From IMG/VR virus record IMGVR_UViG_3300031566_000084, positions 1 through 45,566 of that record: 45,566 nucleotides of DNA; one strand, 5' to 3'. The notes under the pieces were generated by a model that had not been told where the DNA came from, made no database searches, and saw only the letters and a list, made by a program, of their open reading frames with translations. Numbering within the stretch: position 1 is the first letter of the stretch; the number at the start of each line of letters is the position of its first letter. Made by a program: the position numbers and the translations under genes. Below are positions 7,700-16,305 of the stretch, piece after piece. Source of the DNA: a virus.

Positions 7700-9766
7700 T
7701 CATACCCCAAATACCTTCCTCTCTTTATATTCACTTGCTTTGCCCGCATTCCACTCGCTCACAGGGCGTAAATATCCAACTACTCTACTATACACCAAAG
7801 GCTTCTCATCGCAGTAAGGGCACTCAGTATGTTCGCCATTCAGATAACCGTGGTTAGGACATATCGAAAATGTCGGTGTTATGGTAAAGTAGGGAAGTCT
7901 AAACTTTGTGGCTATCTTTTTCACCAGATTCTTGACTGCTACCACAGAAGGCATCTGCTCACCGAGGAAGGCATGGAAGACTGAGCCACCTGTGTAAAGA
8001 GGAAGAGTCTCATCCTGCCATTCGAGTGCTTGGAAGAGATCGTCAGTGGCATTCACAGGGAGTTGGGTGCTGTTCGTATAATATGGCTCATCTTTTCCCG
8101 CTGTGATTATATCAGGGTATGCCGCTTTATCCAAAAGCGCAAAACGATAGGCTGTGCTCTCTGCAGGCGTCGCTTCGAGATTGAAGAGTTGTCCAGTTTC
8201 AGTTTGATATTCGAGAAGTTTTTCATTCATAAACTCAAGAACTTCCTTAGAAAACTCCCTTGCCTCTGCTGACGTTAAATCTTCTTTCAGCAGGTTTAAC
8301 GTAGCTTCATTCATACCACACAGGCCAATCGTATTAAAATGTCCGCTCCACCAGCCGCCGAAACGCTCTTTGGTGTAGGTCAAATAATGCTTGGAGTAAG
8401 GATAAAGTCCCTGTTCAGTGAATCGCTCTATGATCTTTCGTTTAGTCAAGAGACTATCCTTGGCTATATCCATTAATTCGCCGACTCGTTGTAAAAATGC
8501 TTCTCTGCTCTTGGTCAAGTAACCGATTCTGGCTAGGTTGAGCGTTACTACGCCAATACTCCCCGTGCTTGGTGCGGAGCCGAATAAACCACCTGCGCGT
8601 CGCATAAGATCAGTCAGCTTAATAGACAACCTGCAGCACATACTTCTTACATCATCTGGACATAGATTGGAGTTGACGAAATTAGCGAAGTAGGGAATGC
8701 CATACTTTCTGGTGACTTCCCACAGGGGTAAATATCTAGGATTGTCCCAATCAAAGTCTTTGGTGATGTTCACTGTGGGTATGGGAAAAGTGAATGGCTT
8801 TCCAGAAGCGTCGCCCTCCAACATAACTTCGAGCAGGCATTCGTTGAGCAAATCCATCTCTGTTTGAAAGTCTGCATAGAATTCGTCGTATTTTTCACCT
8901 CCGATTATGATATTCTGCTCTCTTAGATGTTCTGGTACTATAAAGTCCAGTGTTATATTTGTGAATGGTGATTGATGCCCCACTCGTGTTGGCACATTCA
9001 TATTGAAAATAAATTCTTGAAGATATTGTTTTATATCTTTCTTACTAAGATTGTCAAAAGAAATAAAAGGTGCAAGGAGAGTATCGAAATTGGAGAAGGC
9101 GACTGCCCCTGCGACCTCCCCCTGGACTGTGTAAAGAAAGTTCACTATCTGCCCAAGAGCAGATGAAAAGTGCTTGGCTGGAGCGCACTCCAACTTTCCA
9201 GGAGCACCACCAAAGCCCATAATCAATAGGTCTTCCAAATCCCACCCACAGCAATACGGCGCAAGGAGATAGAGATCGTGAATGTGCAAATCACCGCTGA
9301 TATGTGCATCCCTGGCTTCTCTTGGATATAACGAATTCAGCCAGTAAGCGCGGTTTACTTCAGTGAATATATGATTGTTAAGACCCTGCAAGGAATAGCC
9401 CATATTAGCATTCTCTTGAACTCTCCAATCAGTTCTATCCAAGTAACCATTGATAAGTTCATTGGCATCTATCAGAGCGCGAACATCGCGCAACTTTCGG
9501 TGAAGGTCTCGATACAGAATATACGCTTTAGCAGTCTTGGCATGGCCATTTCTTATGAGCACTTCTTCGACTACATCCTGGATTTCCTCTACGGAGGGTG
9601 TGTTGAAACGCTTCTCAAGAACTTTTAAGACATCGTTAGAATTGTGTATCGCCAACGACATATCATCGCCACCGACTGATTGTGCAGCCTTGAAGATTGC
9701 GTTGGTAATCTTTTGTTGATCGAATGCTACTACTCTATTATCGCGTTTTTTGACTTTTGTTAGCAT
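7700..9766 (-). CDS. nrdD: Anaerobic (class III) ribonucleoside-triphosphate reductase NrdD
   Basis: 688 residues from the ATG at 9766 (GGAG seven bases upstream; the 712-residue frame overlaps the next gene and was rejected). Residues ~1-95 form an ATP-cone allosteric domain. The barrel contains DLHIHD, PYCCGWDLEDLL, RVGHQSPFTN and SNLCPDD-type segments. The C-terminus has a zinc site (CPNHGYLNGEHTECPYC) and the glycyl-radical site SRVVGYLRPV. It reduces ribonucleotides to deoxyribonucleotides under anoxia and needs the radical-SAM activase NrdG, which is not in this window. This is the best clue to an anaerobic host. Confidence 0.95.
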   Translation of the reverse strand: MLTKVKKRDNRVVAFDQQKITNAIFKAAQSVGGDDMSLAIHNSNDVLKVLEKRFNTPSVEEIQDVVEEVLIRNGHAKTAKAYILYRDLHRKLRDVRALIDANELINGYLDRTDWRVQENANMGYSLQGLNNHIFTEVNRAYWLNSLYPREARDAHISGDLHIHDLYLLAPYCCGWDLEDLLIMGFGGAPGKLECAPAKHFSSALGQIVNFLYTVQGEVAGAVAFSNFDTLLAPFISFDNLSKKDIKQYLQEFIFNMNVPTRVGHQSPFTNITLDFIVPEHLREQNIIIGGEKYDEFYADFQTEMDLLNECLLEVMLEGDASGKPFTFPIPTVNITKDFDWDNPRYLPLWEVTRKYGIPYFANFVNSNLCPDDVRSMCCRLSIKLTDLMRRAGGLFGSAPSTGSIGVVTLNLARIGYLTKSREAFLQRVGELMDIAKDSLLTKRKIIERFTEQGLYPYSKHYLTYTKERFGGWWSGHFNTIGLCGMNEATLNLLKEDLTSAEAREFSKEVLEFMNEKLLEYQTETGQLFNLEATPAESTAYRFALLDKAAYPDIITAGKDEPYYTNSTQLPVNATDDLFQALEWQDETLPLYTGGSVFHAFLGEQMPSVVAVKNLVKKIATKFRLPYFTITPTFSICPNHGYLNGEHTECPYCDEKPLVYSRVVGYLRPVSEWNAGKASEYKERKVFGV

Positions 9767-9782
9767 ATTGTTTGCTCCATAA

Positions 9783-9974
9783 TTATTTAGTAATGTCATC
9801 CCCTTGGCAGAGATGATATGATGATAGAGCGTACTCAAGGCGGTTTAGATCTCGATCAAAAGCCTCTCTCATAGCGGTCAATATCTTGTCTACATAGAAT
9901 TCAAGGAGTTCCTCAGTATCACATAAGCTCCAAAGAATTTCTTCGATTTCCTCTTTTAGATTAGTTGGTATCAT
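9783..9974 (-). CDS. Small acidic helical protein
   Basis: 63 residues between the methylase and nrdD, ATG overlapping the methylase stop by 4 bp (ATGA). Rich in Glu/Leu/Ile (NLKEEIEEILWSL), predicted fully helical. No recognised motif. Confidence 0.6.
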   Translation of the reverse strand: MIPTNLKEEIEEILWSLCDTEELLEFYVDKILTAMREAFDRDLNRLEYALSSYHLCQGDDITK

Positions 9975-10531
9975 TTCCCTATCCTTTCAATTATCGCCTG
10001 TTCAATACTTTTTCCATCAATATCAAAACCAATTGCATCCCAGCCCTCTGCGGTTTCTCTAGCAAAGAGTTCTATCCGAGGAAGATCGCCCATAAGTTCG
10101 ACGATTCGATTTCTTACCTCATCAGGTTTTTCACTATGTCTTCTTCGTTTAGCAAAAACCAACTGTTTGATATTTCGTATTATTCTTTTAGGTTTTCCTT
10201 TTACTCCAAGTAAGCATATTTCTGATCCTCCCATTGTCCATCTACCAAGATTACTAACCCATTTGCCATGCACAGTTTGCTTTATCCATACAAAGGCAAT
10301 AGTCTTGAATTTAAATCCCCATCGCGCCAAAGTTTCTATTCCTTCTGGAAGCATTGGACTAACTACCCATAAAAATAGAGTGCAATCTTTCTCAGCAATA
10401 TCTTGAATAGGTAATGACCATATCCAATTCTTATTTCGTGTTCGATAATGAGTCTCTGCTCCCATATGGCCTAACATCTTGTCATTGTAAGACCAAGGCG
10501 GATCAGCTAGAATAATATTATACTTTTTCAT
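9971..10531 (-). CDS. MT-A70-family adenine N6-methyltransferase
   Basis: 186 residues. The N-terminal ADPPW catalytic motif (residues 9-13), FLWVVSP, a WGF segment, and a C-terminal segment of the form KPDEVRNRIVELMGDLPRIELFAR are the MT-A70 pattern found in phage DNA adenine methylases. It probably methylates phage DNA, giving protection from host restriction. No cognate restriction enzyme is seen. It is encoded in the replication operon downstream of the polymerase. Confidence 0.9.
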   Translation of the reverse strand: MKKYNIILADPPWSYNDKMLGHMGAETHYRTRNKNWIWSLPIQDIAEKDCTLFLWVVSPMLPEGIETLARWGFKFKTIAFVWIKQTVHGKWVSNLGRWTMGGSEICLLGVKGKPKRIIRNIKQLVFAKRRRHSEKPDEVRNRIVELMGDLPRIELFARETAEGWDAIGFDIDGKSIEQAIIERIGK

Positions 10532-10601
10532 TGGTCCATTCCCTGCAAGAACTCACCAGTGTCACCAATAAACTTTTTAGTTTACAACATCCCAAAGCAA
10601 G

Positions 10602-10718
10602 TCACTTCTCACCAGGGGTAGTCAAGAGGAATCCCATAAACTTTTCGTAGTAGAGCCGTTGGCAATGAGTACAGTTACCACAGTTGGCCTCGATTAGGTT
10701 TGTCACAGTCTTAGACAT
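10602..10718 (-). CDS. 38-residue Cys-motif protein overlapping the polymerase stop
   Basis: ATG lies inside the last codons of the polymerase gene (ATGTCTAA), a coupling arrangement, and the frame runs 38 codons to TGA. It contains C-G-N-C-T-H-C (residues 13-19), a possible metal-binding knuckle. A G-rich stretch precedes the ATG. Too short for certainty, but the Cys spacing and overlap support a real gene. Confidence 0.5.
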   Translation of the reverse strand: MSKTVTNLIEANCGNCTHCQRLYYEKFMGFLLTTPGEK

Positions 10719-12966
10719 CCAAATCCCCCCACCTATCTCCAATTGCTGTTTCGACTAAAAATGGAATCCTTTCTCCACAAATTTCTCTCGCTGTCTCTTT
10801 CATAATCTCCACGATTTCATCGGCTATCCCCTGTGCTATATTCTCTGGAACTTGACATAAGATTGAGTCGTGGACGGTAAGGAGCACCTGCCAACCTTTT
10901 TTGGCTATCTTTATCAAGGAGAGCAAAGTAATGTCGCTGGCGATTGATTGGGGAAGAAAGTTTATTCCCTGGCGAAAGATGTCTTCCCTGAATCTCTTGG
11001 GAATATATGGAAATCTCCTTCTTCTACCCAGGGATGTTTCTAAGTATCGTTCTCTGAGTATTTTATCTTGAATCTCTCCACGCCATTGTACGAAACGAGG
11101 AATCCTGGTGAAATAGTCTCTAACGATTCGTTCAGCTTGATGATAGTCAACACCAGGAACATTGACGTTAGTAACCATCCGTTTTATACCCATACCATAA
11201 GCCAAACCAAAGTTACAGGACTTGGCTACTCCTCGCTCCACAGGATTGAAATCTGGGCCAAAAAGGGTTCTGGCCATCTCATCGTGGAGATCACCTGCTT
11301 TTTTATAAGTATTTATTAGGAAGGGATCTCCAGACAAGATGGCCATGACTCTGAACTCCGCTTGAGATAGGTCGGCATAGATCAACTTCATTCCTTCATC
11401 GGCGATGAAGAAATTACGGATAAGCGGGGTATCCGCTGGTTGATTTTGTAGATTCGGATCTTGAGAACTCAACCGTCCAGTAACCGTACCGTGCAGAAGG
11501 AATTGGGTATGTATCCTATCATCTTGAACGCTCTTTGCTAGAGACACGACATATGTAGAGTGCAGTTTCATCAACTTACGATACTTTAGCAACTCATCGA
11601 CGAAAGGATGGCCTTTGAGCCTGTCTAAGACTTCTTTATCAGTCGAGCGTTTCTTGATCTGTGGCAATCTGAACTCGTCGAATAAAATCTTGGCTAATTG
11701 CTGTGTGCTATTAGGATTGAAGTCGTGTTTGACGAGTTCTCGAAGATCGATTCGTAGTTGTCCAAGTTCTTCCTTCAGTTGCTCATCGACTCGATGTACC
11801 TCTGTTAAATCGATTCTAGTACCGAAAAGTTCTACATCCGCCAAGACGTTGGCCAGAGGAATCAAGATTCTGTCAAGAACTGCCCTCTGCTTGGGATACC
11901 TCTCAAGGGCTTTCTGAAGATACTCTGTCAACTTGTAGGTGTAGAATCCATCCCACATTGTGTATTTGTAGAGCACGTCTTGGGGAAGATCGGCGTAACT
12001 CCTGCTCTTGGGGAGTTTCACATCCCAATCGTGAGCGTTCAAGTAAATTCTGGCAAGATGCTTCAAGCCGTGGTTGCCCTTATGTTTGGCATTGCGTTCA
12101 TCGAGGACATAATGAGCGAGCATAGTATCGAAGTCGAACTCAAAATCAACGCCGAGACATCTTTTGAGTACCTTTCTGTCGAACTTGAAGTTATGGCCGA
12201 TCCAGCACGTATCGTACTCAGCTATAGCGGTCATAAAGGAAATGTTGTTAGCTAGTTCTTTGGAGAGCACCAAGACTTTATCCTTCGTTGCAACGACGCC
12301 ACAGAGGATCTCGCAATTCAACGGATTGAGGCTTGAGGTTTCGATGTCAAAGACTGCCATCGGCGAATTCGTTAAAGCATTGAACACCTGCTTTGGATCA
12401 TCGACAATCGACCAATCGACTTTTGGATCGCTCAGATCATATTCACTACGATAGGATGGAATGAACCAAAACTTGGCCTTCTTCAAGTCAAATAAAACAT
12501 CTCTATAGTAATCTAAGAAGCGAAGAACCGCTGCTGGATGAATCGTGGGAAGCACCTCAGTCTGCAATTCTTCAGAATAAGATACGCGACCTCTACGTAA
12601 AGTAATCCCTGCTCCCTTTCCCAAAAGAATATCTGTAGCAATCGCTCCGAGGGCGATGACTAGTTCAGGTTCGTGCTCTTTGATTTCTTGGATGAGTCGA
12701 TTCCGACAATAATAGGCGGCTGGAACTTTGTATTTCACATCAGTGGGAAGGCAAAGTGTCGTATTGGTGAAGAAGATGTCATCAAAACCTACAAGTTTTA
12801 TCGCCCCGTGGAGAAGTTGACCACTTGGTCCGACGAAGACCTTTCCCTGACGATCTTCATCACGACCAGGCCCCTCTCCAACAATGACATAGCGAGGTTT
12901 GTCAGGTCCGTGGCCGTAGACTAATTTCTGGCCTTGAAGAGGGCATGAGGCACAGTTAGTCAACAT
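10711..12966 (-). CDS. Uracil-DNA glycosylase / family A DNA polymerase fusion
   Basis: 751 residues. Residues 1-~170 are a family 4-type uracil-DNA glycosylase: N-terminal CxxC pair, VGEGPGRDEDRQGKVFVGPSGQLL-type segment, TNTTLC, and LPTIHPAAVLR. Residues ~190-350 are a DnaQ-type 3'-5' exonuclease with FDIETS, NFKFD and YTMWD motifs. Residues ~370-751 are a PolI-type polymerase: motif A DLSQAEFR, motif B RGVAKSCNFGLAYG with Phe at the dNTP-selection position, motif C TVHDS. All catalytic acids are present, so it should be an active proofreading replicase. The same fusion is known from Bacillus phage SPO1. It starts 11 bp inside the preceding small gene. Confidence 0.94.
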   Translation of the reverse strand: MLTNCASCPLQGQKLVYGHGPDKPRYVIVGEGPGRDEDRQGKVFVGPSGQLLHGAIKLVGFDDIFFTNTTLCLPTDVKYKVPAAYYCRNRLIQEIKEHEPELVIALGAIATDILLGKGAGITLRRGRVSYSEELQTEVLPTIHPAAVLRFLDYYRDVLFDLKKAKFWFIPSYRSEYDLSDPKVDWSIVDDPKQVFNALTNSPMAVFDIETSSLNPLNCEILCGVVATKDKVLVLSKELANNISFMTAIAEYDTCWIGHNFKFDRKVLKRCLGVDFEFDFDTMLAHYVLDERNAKHKGNHGLKHLARIYLNAHDWDVKLPKSRSYADLPQDVLYKYTMWDGFYTYKLTEYLQKALERYPKQRAVLDRILIPLANVLADVELFGTRIDLTEVHRVDEQLKEELGQLRIDLRELVKHDFNPNSTQQLAKILFDEFRLPQIKKRSTDKEVLDRLKGHPFVDELLKYRKLMKLHSTYVVSLAKSVQDDRIHTQFLLHGTVTGRLSSQDPNLQNQPADTPLIRNFFIADEGMKLIYADLSQAEFRVMAILSGDPFLINTYKKAGDLHDEMARTLFGPDFNPVERGVAKSCNFGLAYGMGIKRMVTNVNVPGVDYHQAERIVRDYFTRIPRFVQWRGEIQDKILRERYLETSLGRRRRFPYIPKRFREDIFRQGINFLPQSIASDITLLSLIKIAKKGWQVLLTVHDSILCQVPENIAQGIADEIVEIMKETAREICGERIPFLVETAIGDRWGDLDV

Positions 12967-13213
12967 TGTTTTCAGCCAACACTCGTGCGATCCTACCTAA
13001 AGCTTTATAGACAGCAATGCGAACGCCATAGTCTGCATCCCATTTATCAGGATAGCAAACTTTAGAGAATCCAAAACAAGGCTTCTTTGTCCACATATAA
13101 AGCACTTTAGCTGCAGTATAGGGTCGCTCTTGCCATATTTCAACTTGAATACCCGAAGAATGACGTTCATACAAAGCAGCCAACTTTTGAAGAATCTCTG
13201 TACGTTTACTCAT
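12956..13213 (-). CDS. Hypothetical protein between primase and polymerase
   Basis: 85 residues, ATG with AAAGGAGAAAAA upstream, ten bases after the primase stop. Basic at both ends with a W/Y-rich middle (IWQERPYTAAKVLYMW). Not recognised. Its place between primase and polymerase suggests a replication accessory role. Confidence 0.6.
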   Translation of the reverse strand: MSKRTEILQKLAALYERHSSGIQVEIWQERPYTAAKVLYMWTKKPCFGFSKVCYPDKWDADYGVRIAVYKALGRIARVLAENNVD

Positions 13214-13222
13214 TTTTCTCCT

Positions 13223-15739
13223 TTAAGCATAGTCTTCCTTGACATCGCTGATTTCGGCATGTAATGAAAGGCAGTCGGGTGTCTCCAAACCACACTTGAA
13301 AGCTCGACCGAGGTGAATCCCTGTGCATCTGTAGGTTTCACCAGAGATGGGTATTGGCTTAGTCCCAATTACGTACTTGTTTTCCCGTTCCTTTAATTGA
13401 ATTATGACGGCTTTATACTCTATAGGGTCTCTTCCCTGTCTGCCCCGTTCCGCCCGCCACCAGCCGTAGGCTGCGTACATCGGTATCCAAAGGACATTAT
13501 CGGCAGCGTCATACTTCCAACGGAAACGTTCTAGTCCACTACGCAGGGAAACATAGTTTACTACGTCTTCGACGAAACTATCCACAGCTATCCTTGTGCC
13601 TCCTGTTACCGTCTTCAACATAGTATTGTCCAGAGTAGTCATAAAATCGACGCGATCCCAGACTATAGGAGGAGCTTCGTATCTCCTGGCGAATTCGTTG
13701 TATAATTTGATTCCCACTATCGCCACGGCGATATTCCTTCGCAGCCTATCTGGGATTACATCTGGAATTGCAGCAAATAATTCAGTCATTGAATCATCGA
13801 ATAGAGTAGTAATCTCCTTACAACCATATTCCAAAGTAAATTGGATATACCTACCAGCGAAGAGATTCAGCGGATATTCGATTAGGGTCTTTAGGGCTTC
13901 ATAGCGAGCGCTTCCTTCTTTAATGGTCTCTGGGTGCAAGTTCACGATTAAAGCTCGCTCCTTGATAGCCCCTGTATTATCTTCTAGTGCATCCTCGCCA
14001 TCGACACACACAGGGGCAAGCAGGGGATAATCGACCGTGGTCTGGTCTTGCTTACCCCGCATATCGTGCTGCCAATCGTAGGCGGTACGCATTATGTCGA
14101 GGAAATCAGCGTGACGTTGAGAACGAGCCACAGCTCTATAATCGCCGAAAGAGATTGGAATCGCGTTGGTCGAACCAAAGAGGGCGAGCAGACTGAATCT
14201 CGTGGTGTGATAAGAGTACGCCGTCGGAGGGTCGTATCCAAATAAAGGTAAGAAAATATCCTCTACAGTGGTGGTCTTACCGCTCCCTGTAGTACCCACG
14301 ATATTCAAATGGGGAAAGTGAATCTTTGCCTCCCTGAAAATCGTCGATAGTGGAGCTGCAAAGAACCAACCTATTATCGTAGTCATAACATCAGAGTGAT
14401 TGATCTTTGGTAAGTAAGTACAAATATCCTGAACTAACTTTTTATATTGTTTAGGATCGGGGAATTGGTAGCTCAACTTTGGTGGATTACGCCCTGTATG
14501 AATATGCACGTAAGGAGCATCGTGATTGTCGTATACTTTATGGGCATCGAAAGTAATCCCTTGCGCTATCCAGTAATTCTTTTGCCTTCCCAAAACTTGT
14601 GTTCCGTAAGCTATTGGTGCATCATCTTCTCGAAGTCGTTCTGTGAGGGCTGGAAGGAGACTGCGTATCTCGAAATCTGTCCCCAACCATTGCCATGCAG
14701 CGTCCTTTATAGACTTCAAGAAGTTCATCGTTGAATTGAACGACGAACGCGGAAAGGCTTGATTGGGGACTTCCTTATCGAGTGATCGCACCGTTCCAAA
14801 AATTATATCCTCGTTATTTTCTACTGACCTCAAGAGTTTCTTGGGGTCTATTACGAACGTACTGACTCTTTTACGTTTAGTTTCGGTGATGTACCAGTAA
14901 CAACTATTCTTATCTTCCTGAAAATTAGTCGATAGCGTTCTATTTGCACGCTCTTTCGCCCTGGGAAGGTCGTAATTGTGCAGAAGTCGAAGGCCACCAT
15001 CCTCTTGGATTCGCTCACCGAATGGTAAGGAGAGACACAGTTGCTCTATCCCAGCATCAGAGACTTTACACTTTACTAACTCCATTATTACGACTAGATC
15101 GCGCTCACTGCGAGAACGATAATCCCAGAGCTTTTTATTGCTAATTGCCCCTGACCACATCATATCCTTGATTTTCTGTGAAACTTTACAGAATCTCAAT
15201 AGATCGTTGGGATCATAAGCGAGATTCTCATAGAACTCTATTACCTTCACTGGCACAGGATGGTCAGGTTCCTTGAAGTTGGTACTCCCTGGGATTCTTA
15301 ATCTCCAGCCAGCATGATGGGTTGGATCTGATCCTATCGTGTTGCAAAAAGACCGCATTATCTCCTGCGCCTTCTCAGGTGTTACTGGACTTTGCAACTT
15401 CCAATAGGAATGGAATCCGTGACCACTGAAGACTAGGCAGGTAGGAGATGCGGGGATCGCTTGGATAGACGCTTTAGCCTTCTCTGAAGAACCAAAGTCC
15501 TTAGAGTCGATGTCTGCCCAAACACAGGTCACTCTGCTGACTGTCTCTTTTAGGCCCCTGATTCTAGGAGCTACTCCGAAGAAGCAGTCGTGATCCTTGA
15601 ACTTATCTCGGTAAGCAAGAGCATCCACGACACCATCGACCAATTCACCAGGCAGAAGACCAACCCCTGCGTGAGGTCGATGAGTGACTAAGATTTGTTC
15701 ACTGGGATTTATGTCGGAGAAGATGTTTTCTAGGAGCAA
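13223..15739 (-). CDS. PrimPol-type primase with C-terminal AAA+ helicase-like domain
   Basis: 838 residues. The N-terminal half is an archaeo-eukaryotic primase-polymerase: catalytic D75/D77 in VWADIDSKDF, the His motif SGHGFHSYW (~105-113), and LRIPGSTNFK (~148-157), as in RepB/MobA-like PrimPol. The C-terminal half has a Walker A (VGTTGSGKTTT, near residue 480) and an ATPase core like phage D5/VirE-type primase-helicases. It should prime and help unwind the origin. The only possible start is TTG at 15739, because an in-frame stop lies two codons upstream, with a weak GAG Shine-Dalgarno; low initiation may be deliberate. Confidence 0.85.
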   Translation of the reverse strand: MLLENIFSDINPSEQILVTHRPHAGVGLLPGELVDGVVDALAYRDKFKDHDCFFGVAPRIRGLKETVSRVTCVWADIDSKDFGSSEKAKASIQAIPASPTCLVFSGHGFHSYWKLQSPVTPEKAQEIMRSFCNTIGSDPTHHAGWRLRIPGSTNFKEPDHPVPVKVIEFYENLAYDPNDLLRFCKVSQKIKDMMWSGAISNKKLWDYRSRSERDLVVIMELVKCKVSDAGIEQLCLSLPFGERIQEDGGLRLLHNYDLPRAKERANRTLSTNFQEDKNSCYWYITETKRKRVSTFVIDPKKLLRSVENNEDIIFGTVRSLDKEVPNQAFPRSSFNSTMNFLKSIKDAAWQWLGTDFEIRSLLPALTERLREDDAPIAYGTQVLGRQKNYWIAQGITFDAHKVYDNHDAPYVHIHTGRNPPKLSYQFPDPKQYKKLVQDICTYLPKINHSDVMTTIIGWFFAAPLSTIFREAKIHFPHLNIVGTTGSGKTTTVEDIFLPLFGYDPPTAYSYHTTRFSLLALFGSTNAIPISFGDYRAVARSQRHADFLDIMRTAYDWQHDMRGKQDQTTVDYPLLAPVCVDGEDALEDNTGAIKERALIVNLHPETIKEGSARYEALKTLIEYPLNLFAGRYIQFTLEYGCKEITTLFDDSMTELFAAIPDVIPDRLRRNIAVAIVGIKLYNEFARRYEAPPIVWDRVDFMTTLDNTMLKTVTGGTRIAVDSFVEDVVNYVSLRSGLERFRWKYDAADNVLWIPMYAAYGWWRAERGRQGRDPIEYKAVIIQLKERENKYVIGTKPIPISGETYRCTGIHLGRAFKCGLETPDCLSLHAEISDVKEDYA

Positions 15740-15780
15740 GTTTTATCTCATTAGAAGGAATGGTTTTATCTTTCTCTCAA

Positions 15781-15895
15781 GGCGCAGGGCAGGATTCGAA
15801 CCTGCTAGATGGATTGCCCAGCCCATCAACTACACGACTCAACGGTTCGTGTCCCTTGTCTCACTAGCCGCATGTTCCCACCACGCCGCCCGCGC
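15781..15895 (-). tRNA. Non-canonical tRNA-like gene, ~115 nt
   Basis: The 3' part is a textbook tRNA end: T-arm with stem GCAGG/CCTGC and loop TTCGAAT (15805-15789), followed at once by a 7-nt acceptor strand (CCTGCGC, 15788-15782). It pairs, with one G-U, to GCGCGGG at 15895-15889. A D-arm-like hairpin (GCGT/ATGC) follows the 5' acceptor strand. The middle is abnormal: 17 unpaired bases, a 6-bp hairpin with a 9-nt loop (ACCGTTGAG), then a second hairpin (GATGGG/TCCATC) like a long variable arm. No anticodon can be assigned; GTT is possible but lacks U33. CCA is not encoded. It lies between two operon genes. Confidence 0.55.
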
Positions 15896-15935
15896 CATAC
15901 TCATTCATCCCGCTCACCCCAAAGGATATACTTAG

Positions 15936-16124
15936 CTATAAAGCGACACAAAAATCCTTTTCTGCATCGTCTAGGGGAATTTCATATATTCTCCAGCCTC
16001 CCTTTTCGCCTCCGAGTGCATCAATCCGCTGTTGTGCTTTTTTACTGTTAGACCATACGGATTCAACTTCCGAAGGCCAGTAGTTACCATATATGACTAG
16101 ATATACAGTACGTACCTTCTTCAT
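15936..16124 (-). CDS. Small hypothetical protein, first gene of replication operon
   Basis: 62 residues beginning MKKVRTVYLVIYGNY, then VWSNSKKAQQRID and WRIYEIPLDD. The pattern (beta strand, aromatic turn, KA..R helix, beta strand) is shared by a common family of tiny phage proteins of unknown role. It follows the structured leader and promoter at 16.28 kb. RBS is AAGAAAAATAACT-like and weak. Confidence 0.65.
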   Translation of the reverse strand: MKKVRTVYLVIYGNYWPSEVESVWSNSKKAQQRIDALGGEKGGWRIYEIPLDDAEKDFCVAL

Positions 16125-16154
16125 AGTTATTTTTCTTTTTCTTCCATAGAGAAG

Positions 16155-16262
16155 GCAAACCCCTCGTTGCTTAGTGTATAATTTCGGCGAACCTCAACGT
16201 GGTGGTTACGCCGCATTCACCACGAGGGGCAGAGGCCAACCTGCCTCGTCAACGAGGGTTGC
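16155..16262 (-). promoter_or_regulatory. Strongly folded leader RNA of the replication operon
   Basis: Read on the minus strand, the leader starts a few bases after the -10 at 16270. Its ends pair over 13 bp (16262-16250 with 16169-16155, one 2-nt bulge; core CCCTCGTTG/CAACGAGGG). Inside are a hairpin ACGAGG..CAG / CTG..CCTCGT (16249-16222) and a perfect 7-bp stem CGTGGTG/CACCACG, which compete for CGT. This multi-branched fold could be a riboregulator, protein-binding leader or small RNA. No known riboswitch class is recognised. Confidence 0.5.
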
Positions 16263-16269
16263 ACAAACT

Positions 16270-16298
16270 AGGATAGCACAGAAGCCTTTATTTGTCAA
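16270..16298 (-). promoter_or_regulatory. Sigma70 promoter P16 for replication operon
   Basis: TTGACA (16298-16293), 17-bp spacer ending TGTGC, and TATCCT (16275-16270) on the minus strand. Same class as P20, P24, P29, P31 and P34 but without the CATAG half-site. It drives the leader, the 62-residue gene, the tRNA-like gene and the primase-polymerase operon. Confidence 0.75.
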
Positions 16299-16305
16299 AG
16301 AAAGT

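Noticed and set aside
15684-15935. 83-codon plus-strand frame with R-R-A-G-F-E-P-A-R
   Set aside because: This peptide is the typical false translation of a tRNA T-arm read backwards.
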